Assembly: GCA_947258945.1 (NCBI GenBank)
Contig: CAMYKJ010000116.1
Coordinates: 1 to 7,088 of the forward strand
DNA from: an uncultured Ectothiorhodospiraceae bacterium
GTDB taxonomy: Bacteria; Pseudomonadota; Gammaproteobacteria; UBA9214
Length of the DNA: 7,088 nucleotides
Direction: 5' to 3'
Both the position numbers and the translations under genes were made by a program. A model generated the notes under the pieces. That model ran no database searches. It was not told where the DNA came from and saw only the letters and a program-made list of their open reading frames with translations. Of this stretch, positions 1 to 6,680 are shown piece by piece; position 1 is the first letter of the stretch; every line of letters begins with the position of its first letter.

Positions 1-401
<401 letters not shown>

Positions 402-404
402 GTT

Positions 405-1598
405 TTATAAATTTCCAGCCGGCTTCACAACCCACTTGCCCGCCGCGCTGACCAGGACGCGGTCGCAGCCCATGTCGGCCGGGCCCTCTGTCTGGTCCGG
501 CAGGCTGCTGATCACGATTTCGCCCTGCGCGCGCAGCTCCCTGACCGCGGCAAGCATGCCGGGATCATCACCGGCAGGGGCCAGTATGGCGGTCAGCGGC
601 CCGGAGAAATCGCGCCGGCTGATATCCATGAGCGTCTTCAGGTCGGTGCTGAAACCGGTCGCCGGTCGCGCACGCCCGAACACCTCGCCGATCGCATCGT
701 AACGGCCGCCGCGCGCGATCTCCTGTCCGTAACCCGGTACGAATACGGCAAACACCATGCCGGTCTTGTAGGCATAGCCGCGCAACTCGCCCAGGTCGTA
801 GTGCAGCTCGAGGTCGGGATGGCGCTGCTGCAGCTTGCCGGCAATCGCCTGCAGGTTGTCCAGTGCATCGATTACGCCGTTACCGGCACCGGCAAGCACT
901 TCGCGTGCATGCGTCAGCACATCCGTATCGCCATTCAGCCCGGCCAGCGCCGCCAGTCGCTCCCGGCAGCCGGCAGCCGCATCCGTCCCGGCGAGCAACT
1001 CGCCGATCTCCGGCACTGCCTTGCGCTGCAGGGCGTCGAACAGCTCGTTTTCCCGTGTCACCGAGAGTCCTGCATCCCGTGCCAGGCCGCGAAAGATACC
1101 GACATGACCGAGATCGAGACGCGCATCGGGTATCTCCAGCAGCGACAGCGTTTCCAGCACCAGGGACAGGATCTCAACGTCACTGGCAGGGCCGGCATGA
1201 CCGAACAGCTCCGCGCCGATCTGCAGCGGACTGCGCGAACCGCCAATCCCGTCGGTGCGGGTATGCAGCACGGTACCCATGTAGCACAGGCGCGAGGGTG
1301 CATCGCAGCGCAGCGGATGCGCATCGATGCGTGCCGCCTGGGGCGTCATGTCGGCCCGCAGCCCCAGCAGCCGGCCGCTCAGCTGGTCGGTGATCTTGAA
1401 GGTATGCAGGTCGAGATCGTTACCGCTGCCGGTCAGCAGCGATTCGAGGTATTCGATAAACGGCGGCATGATGAGCTGATATCCCCAGCGGGAATACAGA
1501 TCGAGGAGTTCGCGGCGGGCACATTCCAGCCGCCATGCCTCGGGTGGCAGGACCTCCTCGATACCTTCCGGCAACAGCCATTTATCCTTGATATTCAT
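405..1598 (-). CDS. hisZ: ATP phosphoribosyltransferase regulatory subunit
   Basis: HisZ is a catalytically inactive histidyl-tRNA synthetase paralogue that pairs with short-form HisG. The complex carries out the first step of histidine biosynthesis and confers histidine feedback control. The 397-residue product shows the class II synthetase-like core: LLPEGIEEVLPPEA (8-21), LRADMTPQAARI (80-91), QIGAELFG (126-133), LGELRGY (269-275), ARGGRYD (295-301) and GRARPATGFSTDLKTL (308-323). The last is typical of HisZ rather than HisS. Length is normal for the family. The ATG at 1596-1598 gives the expected N-terminus, although no clear Shine-Dalgarno sequence precedes it. The TAA stop is at 405-407. 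The hisG partner is not in the window; the presence of HisZ implies the organism uses short HisG (inference). A REP-like repeat lies directly upstream. Confidence 0.96.
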   Translation of the reverse strand: MNIKDKWLLPEGIEEVLPPEAWRLECARRELLDLYSRWGYQLIMPPFIEYLESLLTGSGNDLDLHTFKITDQLSGRLLGLRADMTPQAARIDAHPLRCDAPSRLCYMGTVLHTRTDGIGGSRSPLQIGAELFGHAGPASDVEILSLVLETLSLLEIPDARLDLGHVGIFRGLARDAGLSVTRENELFDALQRKAVPEIGELLAGTDAAAGCRERLAALAGLNGDTDVLTHAREVLAGAGNGVIDALDNLQAIAGKLQQRHPDLELHYDLGELRGYAYKTGMVFAVFVPGYGQEIARGGRYDAIGEVFGRARPATGFSTDLKTLMDISRRDFSGPLTAILAPAGDDPGMLAAVRELRAQGEIVISSLPDQTEGPADMGCDRVLVSAAGKWVVKPAGNL

Positions 1599-1609
1599 AA
1601 TTAATGTAT

Positions 1610-1700
1610 TGCAGGAGCGCCATGCAGGCGCGATATTTTACATGAAATATTTGTCACGCCTGCAAAGCCTGTCCTCGCGCAGGCGGGGAGCGCTCCTACA
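1610..1700. repeat. REP-like palindromic repeat with GTAG-type end
   Basis: The outer arms TGCAGGAGCGC (1610-1620) and GCGCTCCTACA (1690-1700) are inverted repeats with one mismatch. Within them lie TGCAGGCG (1623-1630) pairing with CGCCTGCA (1657-1664), ATATTT (1633-1638) pairing with AAATAT (1645-1650) around a 6-nt loop, and a separate small hairpin GCCTG (1667-1671) with CAGGC (1680-1684). On the minus strand the end reads TGTAGGAGCGCTCC, a GTAG tetranucleotide next to a palindrome. That is the layout of REP sequences mobilised by RAYT (TnpA-REP) transposases in Pseudomonas and relatives. It nearly fills the 118-nt spacer between the DUF2065 gene and hisZ. No good intrinsic terminator T-run or promoter is evident in it. 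Confidence 0.7.
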
Positions 1701-1716
1701 GGTGTTTCGTTAATTC

Positions 1717-1911
1717 CTAGCGCACGACATACAGCATCACTACACCCATGACCATGCTGACCAGTCCCGCAATGCGCAACGAGCGATCATCGAGCTGGTT
1801 CATCGTCGCCAGCATGCGGCGCAGTGCCTGCGGGTTGACGAACGGTATGACGCCCTCGATGACCAGCAGCAATGCCAGTGCGGCCAGCAGGTCACTCCAG
1901 ACGACGGTCAT
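1717..1911 (-). CDS. yjeT: DUF2065 family small inner-membrane protein (YjeT-like)
   Basis: This is a 64-residue, very hydrophobic protein. Two membrane segments are apparent, about residues 7-24 (LLAALALLLVIEGVIPF) and 47-63 (IAGLVSMVMGVVMLYVV), joined by a short charged loop (RRMLATMNQLDDRSLR). The EGxxPFxNP pattern at 19-27 and the position next to hflC match the DUF2065 family, whose E. coli member YjeT lies between hflC and purA. The function is unknown. The location suggests, without proof, a role near the HflKC/FtsH membrane complex. The ATG at 1909-1911 has no Shine-Dalgarno sequence: the bases before it are the T-tract of the hflC terminator followed by ACGGCTG. No alternative ATG exists before residue 34, which would remove the first helix. 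Expression would therefore need terminator read-through or an unseen nearby promoter. Confidence 0.85.
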   Translation of the reverse strand: MTVVWSDLLAALALLLVIEGVIPFVNPQALRRMLATMNQLDDRSLRIAGLVSMVMGVVMLYVVR

Positions 1912-1918
1912 CAGCCGT

Positions 1919-1945
1919 AAAAAACCCCGGACGCCGGGTCCGGGG
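1919..1945 (-). terminator. Intrinsic terminator after hflC
   Basis: On the minus strand an 8-bp perfect GC-rich stem (CCCCGGAC at 1945-1938 with GTCCGGGG at 1932-1925) surrounds a 5-nt loop and is followed at once by six Ts (1924-1919). It lies 35 nt after the hflC stop, so it should end the hfq-hflX-hflK-hflC transcript. The T-tract ends only 7 nt before the ATG of the DUF2065 gene, an unusually tight placement. Confidence 0.92.
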
Positions 1946-1980
1946 CATCGTTGAACATCAGTGCCGGGTAACCGCTTGCC

Positions 1981-2847
1981 CTAGTTCCCGACATCACTAC
2001 CGAAATATTTGAAGAATTCCGAATCCGGCTCGAGCACCATTATGTCCTGCTGCCCTGCAAATGCCGTCCGGTAGGCGTTCATGCTGCGGTAAAACTCGTA
2101 GAATCCCTCGTTCTTGCCGTAGGCAGTGGCATAAATTTCCGTCGCCCTGGCATCGCCTTGACCGCGCGTGGTCTCGGCATCGCGACTGGCCTCGGCCAGG
2201 AGAACCGTGCGGTCCCTGTCTGCCACCGCGCGGATCGCCTTCGCCACCTGCTGGCCCTCTGCACGGTGTTCCTTGGCAATCCGCTCACGCTCTGCACGCA
2301 TGCGCTGGAACACGGAATTCCGTACATCGGCCGGCAGCTCGATCTGCTTGATGCGGACGTCGACGATCTCGAGGCCGAATTTTGACACCTCATTATTGCC
2401 CTGAATGGTCAGGTCTTCCATCATCTGGACACGCTCGCTCGACACCACCTGCCTGATGGTGCGCTTGTCGAACTCCAGCTGCAGGCCATTCTTGATGATC
2501 TGCAGCAGGCGCAGGCCGGCCTGACGCTCATCGCCCATGAACGAGGTGTAGAAGATATCCGGCTTATTGATCCGCCACTTGACGAAAAAGTCCACCGACA
2601 CGTTTTTCTTCTCGCCGGTCAGGAAACGTTCCGGACGCGTATCCAGGGTCAGGATACGCTTGTCAAACTTGGCCACATTATTGATTGGCCAGGGCGCCTT
2701 GAAATGCAAACCCGGTTCATAATCGGAACGCACGATCTCGCCGAGCTGGAACTTGATGGCCCGCTCGCGCTCATCGACGACAAAGATACTGCTGAGGCCC
2801 AGCAACGCGGCCAGCACGACCACTACCATGAGAATCCTGGAAACCAT
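1981..2847 (-). CDS. hflC: FtsH modulator, SPFH/band-7 protein HflC
   Basis: HflC forms a large membrane complex with HflK that surrounds and modulates the FtsH protease; most of the protein faces the periplasm. The 288-residue product opens with a signal-anchor helix at about residues 5-23 (ILMVVVVLAALLGLSSIFV). It continues with the SPFH/band-7 domain starting VVDERERAIKFQLGEI (23-38) and PGLHFKAPWPINNVAKFDKRI (45-65). A charged coiled-coil stretch follows at about 180-235 (QRMRAERERIAKEHRAEGQQ, then ADRDRTVLLAEASRDAE). The end matches the HflC C-terminus (MVLEPDSEFFKYF, 270-282). It is shorter than E. coli HflC but of normal length for many relatives. The ATG overlaps the hflK stop by one base (TGATG, 2849-2845), and a G-rich Shine-Dalgarno lies inside the end of hflK, so the two are probably translationally coupled. 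Confidence 0.97.
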   Translation of the reverse strand: MVSRILMVVVVLAALLGLSSIFVVDERERAIKFQLGEIVRSDYEPGLHFKAPWPINNVAKFDKRILTLDTRPERFLTGEKKNVSVDFFVKWRINKPDIFYTSFMGDERQAGLRLLQIIKNGLQLEFDKRTIRQVVSSERVQMMEDLTIQGNNEVSKFGLEIVDVRIKQIELPADVRNSVFQRMRAERERIAKEHRAEGQQVAKAIRAVADRDRTVLLAEASRDAETTRGQGDARATEIYATAYGKNEGFYEFYRSMNAYRTAFAGQQDIMVLEPDSEFFKYFGSDVGN

Positions 2848-3971
2848 CAGCGCACCCCCCTGTCGCGGGAACTGTCGCGCATACGCGGCACTTCCTGTGT
2901 CCGGTCAGACATGAGCTCTTCCTCCGTCGTATCATCCGGTGTCAGCCGGACACCCCCGCGATTCTCCATGAGCTTGTCCAGCGGGATGTACATCAGGTTG
3001 CTGCCGTCCTTGACGGTCATCAGGACCTTGTTGTTGTTGGCCAGCACATATTCCATGGTTTCGAGGTACAGGCGCTTGCGGGTGATGTTCGGCGCCTTTT
3101 CATATTCTTCAAGGGTCTGCAGGAAGCGGCTGGTTTCACCCTCGGCTGCGGCAACCACCTGTTCGCGATAGCCATTGGCCGCCTCCCGCATACGGGTCGC
3201 ATCACCGCGCGCCTTTGGCAGGATATCCAGCGCATAGGCCTCGGCCTGGTTCTTGTAGCGCACCTCGTCTTCCTGGGCCTTGATGGCGTCCTCGAAGGCG
3301 CCCTGCACCTCTTCCGGCGGCTGCGGGTCCTGCAGGTTGACACTGGTGAGAAACAGGCCGGTCTTGTAGCGATCGAGGATCGCCTGGGTCAGTTCCTCGG
3401 TCTGCCGCACGATTTCGCCACGACCGCCGCTGAGGAACTCATCCATGGAAATGCTGCCGACAACCTCGCGCAGGGCACTCTCGGTGGCTTCCTGCAGGGT
3501 GTAGTCAGGATCACGCACCTCGAACAGGTATTCCTTCGCATCACGCACCTGGTACTGGACCGCCAGCTCGACCTGGATGATATTTTCATCCCTGGTCAGC
3601 ATCTTCGCCCGGTGTGTCACGGTGCGTACCTGGTCGACATCCACCTTGTCCACACGCTCGATACCGCGCATGTACCAGTGCGGGCCCGGTCCGGTGACTT
3701 TCAGATATTCCCCCAGGCGCAGGACCACGCCGCGCTCGGCGGGCTCGATGATATAGATACCGGACAGCACCCAGGCGGCAATCGCCAGGACGGCGATCAG
3801 GCTGAAATTGAACGGACTGGCGCCTCGTCCGCCCTTTCTGCCACCACCGAAAATACTGTTCATGCGGTCGCGCATCTTGCGCGCCACTTCATCAAGGTCC
3901 GGCGGGCCGTCCTTGCCGCCCCGGCCACCCCACGGGTCACGGTTGTCCCCACCCGGTTCATTCCAAGCCAT
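2847..3971 (-). CDS. hflK: FtsH modulator, SPFH/band-7 protein HflK
   Basis: HflK is the partner of HflC in the HflKC-FtsH assembly of the inner membrane. The 374-residue protein begins with a glycine- and proline-rich cytoplasmic tail (MAWNEPGGDNRDPWGGRGGK). A membrane helix follows at about 56-75 (FSLIAVLAIAAWVLSGIYII), then the band-7 domain from EPAERGVVLRLGEYL (76-90) and GPGPHWYMRGIERVDKVDV (94-112). The helical coiled-coil part covers about 180-295 and includes the conserved LQDPQPPEEVQGAFED (213-228). The C-terminal tail after about residue 340 is charged and poorly conserved. The ATG at 3969-3971 is 3 nt after the hflX stop. Its Shine-Dalgarno GGAG lies in the last codons of hflX, giving a spacing of 7 nt and implying coupled translation. 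Confidence 0.97.
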   Translation of the reverse strand: MAWNEPGGDNRDPWGGRGGKDGPPDLDEVARKMRDRMNSIFGGGRKGGRGASPFNFSLIAVLAIAAWVLSGIYIIEPAERGVVLRLGEYLKVTGPGPHWYMRGIERVDKVDVDQVRTVTHRAKMLTRDENIIQVELAVQYQVRDAKEYLFEVRDPDYTLQEATESALREVVGSISMDEFLSGGRGEIVRQTEELTQAILDRYKTGLFLTSVNLQDPQPPEEVQGAFEDAIKAQEDEVRYKNQAEAYALDILPKARGDATRMREAANGYREQVVAAAEGETSRFLQTLEEYEKAPNITRKRLYLETMEYVLANNNKVLMTVKDGSNLMYIPLDKLMENRGGVRLTPDDTTEEELMSDRTQEVPRMRDSSRDRGVR

Positions 3972-3974
3972 ATA

Positions 3975-5267
3975 TTAACTCCGGTTATCGCCGCCCGCCG
4001 ACATGCGTTTCACGCAACAGGCACGGACCAGTTTGTCGATATTTCGCTGCGCCATGCAGATTTCCAGCCACCAGCTGCCGTCCTGGTCGACCCGCTCGGC
4101 GAGCACCTGGCCAATATTGTACAGGGCCGACCGGGTTGCGCCTGCCGCCGGTGACAGGTGCAGACAGCCGCGCACCTGGCTGCCCTGGAAGTGTTCGGTC
4201 AGTGCCTCGGCAAGCAGCTCGAGGCCGGCGCCGGTCACGGCCGAGACCCATACCCGGCTGACCTGGCCATTGGCATCGTACTCGATTCGCGGCGTTTCAT
4301 CACCGAGATCGATCTTGTTGAATACGCGGATTTGCGGCACGTCACCGGCACCGATTTCATGCAGCACTTCATTGACCTGCTCCATATGCGCGTGCCTGTC
4401 GGCGTCCTGCGCATCGACCACGTGCAACAGCAGGTCCGCCTTGCGGGTTTCTTCCAGCGTGGCGCGGAAGGCAGCGACCAGGTCATGCGGCAGGTGCCGG
4501 ATGAAGCCGACCGTATCGGCCAGCACCAGCGGACCGACGCCCTGCACATCGACGCGACGCAGGGTCGGGTCGAGCGTTGCGAACAGCTGGTCGGCCACGT
4601 AGGCATTCGCCCCGCTGAGCGCGTTAAACAGCGTCGACTTGCCGGCATTGGTGTAACCGACCAGCGACACGGTCGGCACTTCGGCGCGCTGGCGCGAGCG
4701 CCGGCCCTGATCGCGCTGCCGTTCCACCTTCGCCAGGCGGTGATTAATCACCTTGATCCGTGCATTCAGCATGCGCCGGTCAGACTCCAGCTGGGTTTCA
4801 CCCGGACCGCGCAGGCCGATACCGCCCTTTTGCCGTTCGAGGTGTGTCCAGCCACGCACCAGGCGCGTGGACAGGTGCTTGAGTTGCGCCAGCTCGACCT
4901 GCAGCTTGCCCTCGAAGGAACGCGCCCGCTGCGCGAAGATATCGAGGATCAGGCCGGTACGGGCCAGCACCCGGCAGGACAGCAGCCGTTCGAGGTTGCG
5001 TTCCTGGCTGGGACTCAATGGATGGTTGAATATCACCACATCGGCCGCGTTGCTGCGCACGGCATTCAGGATCTCTTCGGCCTTGCCCTGTCCGACGAAC
5101 AGTCGCGGCTCCGGTCTGCTGCGCGTGCCGGTCACGGTGGCCACGGGCACGGCACCGGCGGAGTTCACCAGGTCGGTAAACTCCTGCAGGTCTTCCTCGT
5201 CGGCACCCTCGGGAAAATTGATATGGACCAGAACGGCCCGCTCACCGGTCTCAGGTCGTTCGAACAA
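3975..5267 (-). CDS. hflX: Ribosome-associated GTPase HflX
   Basis: HflX is an Obg-family GTPase that binds the 50S subunit and splits stalled 70S ribosomes, chiefly under heat or other stress. The 430-residue protein has the N-terminal HflX domain (LFVGQGKAEEI 56-66, LSPSQERNLER 84-94, RTGLILDIFAQRA 103-115) and the glycine-rich linker GGIGLRGPGETQLE (148-161). The G domain shows G1 GYTNAGKST (204-212), G2 around LFATLDPT (228-235), G3 DTVGF (251-255), G4 NKID (317-320) and G5 SAVTG (342-346). All nucleotide-binding motifs are intact. Translation starts at a TTG (5265-5267): it gives MFERPETGE, which matches E. coli MFDRYDAGE from the first residue. The only nearby upstream ATG (5281-5283) is out of frame. 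The gene follows hfq by 28 nt. Confidence 0.97.
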   Translation of the reverse strand: MFERPETGERAVLVHINFPEGADEEDLQEFTDLVNSAGAVPVATVTGTRSRPEPRLFVGQGKAEEILNAVRSNAADVVIFNHPLSPSQERNLERLLSCRVLARTGLILDIFAQRARSFEGKLQVELAQLKHLSTRLVRGWTHLERQKGGIGLRGPGETQLESDRRMLNARIKVINHRLAKVERQRDQGRRSRQRAEVPTVSLVGYTNAGKSTLFNALSGANAYVADQLFATLDPTLRRVDVQGVGPLVLADTVGFIRHLPHDLVAAFRATLEETRKADLLLHVVDAQDADRHAHMEQVNEVLHEIGAGDVPQIRVFNKIDLGDETPRIEYDANGQVSRVWVSAVTGAGLELLAEALTEHFQGSQVRGCLHLSPAAGATRSALYNIGQVLAERVDQDGSWWLEICMAQRNIDKLVRACCVKRMSAGGDNRS

Positions 5268-5271
5268 ATAA

Positions 5272-5277
5272 CCACCT
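5272..5277 (-). promoter_or_regulatory. Ribosome binding site deciding the TTG start of hflX
   Basis: On the minus strand AGGTGG lies 4 nt before the TTG at 5267-5265, with its AGG core 7 nt away. It supports initiation at TTG, where no in-frame ATG is available that keeps the conserved N-terminus. Confidence 0.7.
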
Positions 5278-5295
5278 ATTCATGAACAACTACCA

Positions 5296-5550
5296 TCAGG
5301 CATTGCCGGGGTCTGCTCCACCCTCATCGTCGCCTGACTGCATACGCACGTTGCGTGCTGGCACCACGGTCGAAATGGCATGCTTGTAGACCATCTGGCT
5401 GACGGCGTTCTTCAACAACACCACGAACTGGTCGAACGATTCGATCTGGCCCTGCAACTTGATGCCGTTAACCAGGTAAATGGATACCGGGACTCGCTCT
5501 TTGCGTAGTGCATTCAGAAATGGATCCTGCAAAGATTGTCCTCTGTTCAT
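5296..5550 (-). CDS. hfq: RNA chaperone Hfq
   Basis: Hfq is a hexameric Sm-like protein that pairs small regulatory RNAs with mRNAs. The 84-residue product is nearly identical to E. coli Hfq over the core ([13 protein letters not shown] from residue 4, [19 protein letters not shown] from 25, [10 protein letters not shown] 55-64). Proximal-face residues Q8, D9, Q41, F42, Y55, K56 and H57 are present, as is K31 on the distal face. The rim patch reads RKER (16-19), with Lys where E. coli has Arg at 17, so positive charge is kept. The C-terminal tail after residue 66 is short (about 18 residues against roughly 36 in E. coli) and contains acidic DDE at 74-76. A strong AAGGAG lies 8 nt before the ATG (5548-5550). 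Confidence 0.99.
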   Translation of the reverse strand: MNRGQSLQDPFLNALRKERVPVSIYLVNGIKLQGQIESFDQFVVLLKNAVSQMVYKHAISTVVPARNVRMQSGDDEGGADPGNA

Positions 5551-5558
5551 TTCATTAT

Positions 5559-5564
5559 CTCCTT
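5559..5564 (-). promoter_or_regulatory. Shine-Dalgarno sequence of hfq
   Basis: AAGGAG on the minus strand, at the end of a run of seven As, sits 8 nt before the hfq ATG. An out-of-frame ATG (5555-5553) lies only 3 nt after it and would make just ATG-AAA-TGA, its stop overlapping the hfq start codon. The spacing favours the hfq ATG. Confidence 0.85.
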
Positions 5565-5671
5565 TTTTTCTTGTGCCGCGGGTGCAGTCTTACGCCCCGT
5601 ACGCCATGGGTTCCATCATAGTACATTTCTATATTCGGGATAATACTAAAAATTCCAGCACAATCACAGGC

Positions 5672-6662
5672 TTAATTTTTAATCATGGTCAAATCGAGCC
5701 ATTCGTCAAGACGCCGCTGCAACTGCTGGACCAGGCGTTCATCATCCAGCTCGAAATACTCCACGCCCGGCTCGCCGCGCAGCCAGGTCAGCTGGCGCCG
5801 CGCATACTGGCGGGTCGCCACCAGGATTCGTTCCGCCACCTCGTCCATATTTTCCCGGCCTTCCAGTGCCGCCCACATCTGTCGATAACCGACCGCGCGC
5901 AACGCGGGAAGTTCGGCATGCAGATTACCGCGCGCCTGCAGGGCCCGCACCTCGCCCTCGAGACCGGCGGCCAGCATCGTGGCCAGGCGCTGTCCGATAC
6001 GGGCATGCAGCACGGCCCGGTCGGCCGGTACCAGGCCCAGCTTGAGAACACGCCAGGGCAGCGGCTCGCCGCGCCCCGTTGCATGCAGCGCGCTCAGCGG
6101 TTGCCCGGTCAGTTCGTAGACCTCCAGCGCACGCAGGATGCGCTGCGGGTCGGTCGCGTGGATGCGCGCGGCAGCCACCGGATCGACTGACTGCAGACGT
6201 TGATACATCGCCGGCAGTCCCTCCCGGCGCAGGACATCCTCAAGCCGTTCGCGCACTGCGGGGTCAGCCGCCGGCATGTCCGACAGGCCGTACTCCAGGG
6301 CGCGGAAATACAGGAAGGTGCCGCCCGTCAGCAGCGGGACCCGCCCGCGTTCCCGGATATCCGCCATTGCCGCGAGGGCATCCTCCCTGAATTCCGCGGC
6401 CGAGTAGGGTTCTGACGGGTCGCGGATATCGATGAGGTGATGCGGACGGGTCGCGGATATCGATGAGGTGATGCGGCGCGACCCGCAGGATGTCAGCGTC
6501 GGGTTTGGCAGTGCCGATATCCATGCCGCGATAGACCAGCGCGGAATCGACGCTGATGATCTCGAGGGGAAAATGCCTGACCAGCTCCACGGCGGCCGCG
6601 GTCTTGCCCGAGGCCGTCGGCCCCATCAGGAAGATGGCTTGTGGCAGTTCTTTATTATTCAA
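5672..6662 (-). pseudogene. miaA: tRNA dimethylallyltransferase MiaA, frameshifted by a 31-bp tandem duplication
   Basis: MiaA transfers a dimethylallyl group to N6 of A37 in tRNAs reading UNN codons. The N-terminal part (from 6662) has the P-loop GPTASGKT (14-21) and [16 protein letters not shown] (39-54). It reads correctly to [10 protein letters not shown] (64-73), then leaves frame and meets a stop at 6264. The other frame carries the rest of the enzyme down to the TAA at 5672-5674: [72 protein letters not shown] and RQYARRQLTWLRG. The break is an exact 31-bp tandem repeat (6415-6476). Removing one copy gives a continuous 319-residue MiaA, close to the 316 of E. coli. No other damage is visible, so the lesion is recent, reversible or a sequence error. 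The start is TTG (6660-6662). Confidence 0.93.
6415..6476. repeat. Perfect 31-bp tandem duplication inside miaA
   Basis: Bases 6415-6445 and 6446-6476 are identical over all 31 positions (unit begins ACGGGTCGCGG and ends GGTGATGCGG). The unit covers codons 63-72 of miaA plus one base. Because 31 is not a multiple of three it shifts the frame. The bases before the two copies are both G, giving 1 bp of further identity; beyond that the flanks differ. The second copy plus its flank forms an inverted repeat, GGGTCGCG (6448-6455) with CGCGACCC (6477-6484). Confidence 0.97.
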
Positions 6663-6670
6663 TTCCAGAA

Positions 6671-6675
6671 CACCT
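6671..6675 (-). promoter_or_regulatory. Ribosome binding site deciding the TTG start of miaA
   Basis: AGGTG on the minus strand lies 8 nt before the TTG at 6662-6660. Starting there gives [20 protein letters not shown], matching MiaA homologues in length before the P-loop. The first in-frame ATG (residue 13) would begin directly at the P-loop and is unlikely. Confidence 0.65.
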
Positions 6676-6680
6676 GCCCC

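Noticed and set aside
801..1604. An open frame on the plus strand opposite hisZ
   Set aside because: It is antisense to a fully conserved hisZ, with glutamine- and arginine-rich low-information sequence and no supporting start signal.
4158..5285. A long open frame on the plus strand opposite hflX (375 codons)
   Set aside because: It lies wholly antisense to the well-matched hflX, has no recognisable domain, and is the expected mirror frame of a GC-rich gene.
5551..5671. A promoter for hfq in the spacer after miaA
   Set aside because: TATTAT, TATAGA and TACTAT -10-like words occur, but none has a reasonable -35 at 16-18 nt, so I cannot support a specific site.
6440..6480. Programmed ribosomal frameshifting as the explanation for the split miaA
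   Set aside because: There is no slippery heptamer at the junction, and the exact repeated 31 bp explains the frame change fully.
6264..6662. A separate 132-residue gene with an arginine- and proline-rich C-terminus overlapping a second 231-residue gene
   Set aside because: Both parts are pieces of one miaA. The last 59 residues of the first piece are out-of-frame translation after the 31-bp duplication.
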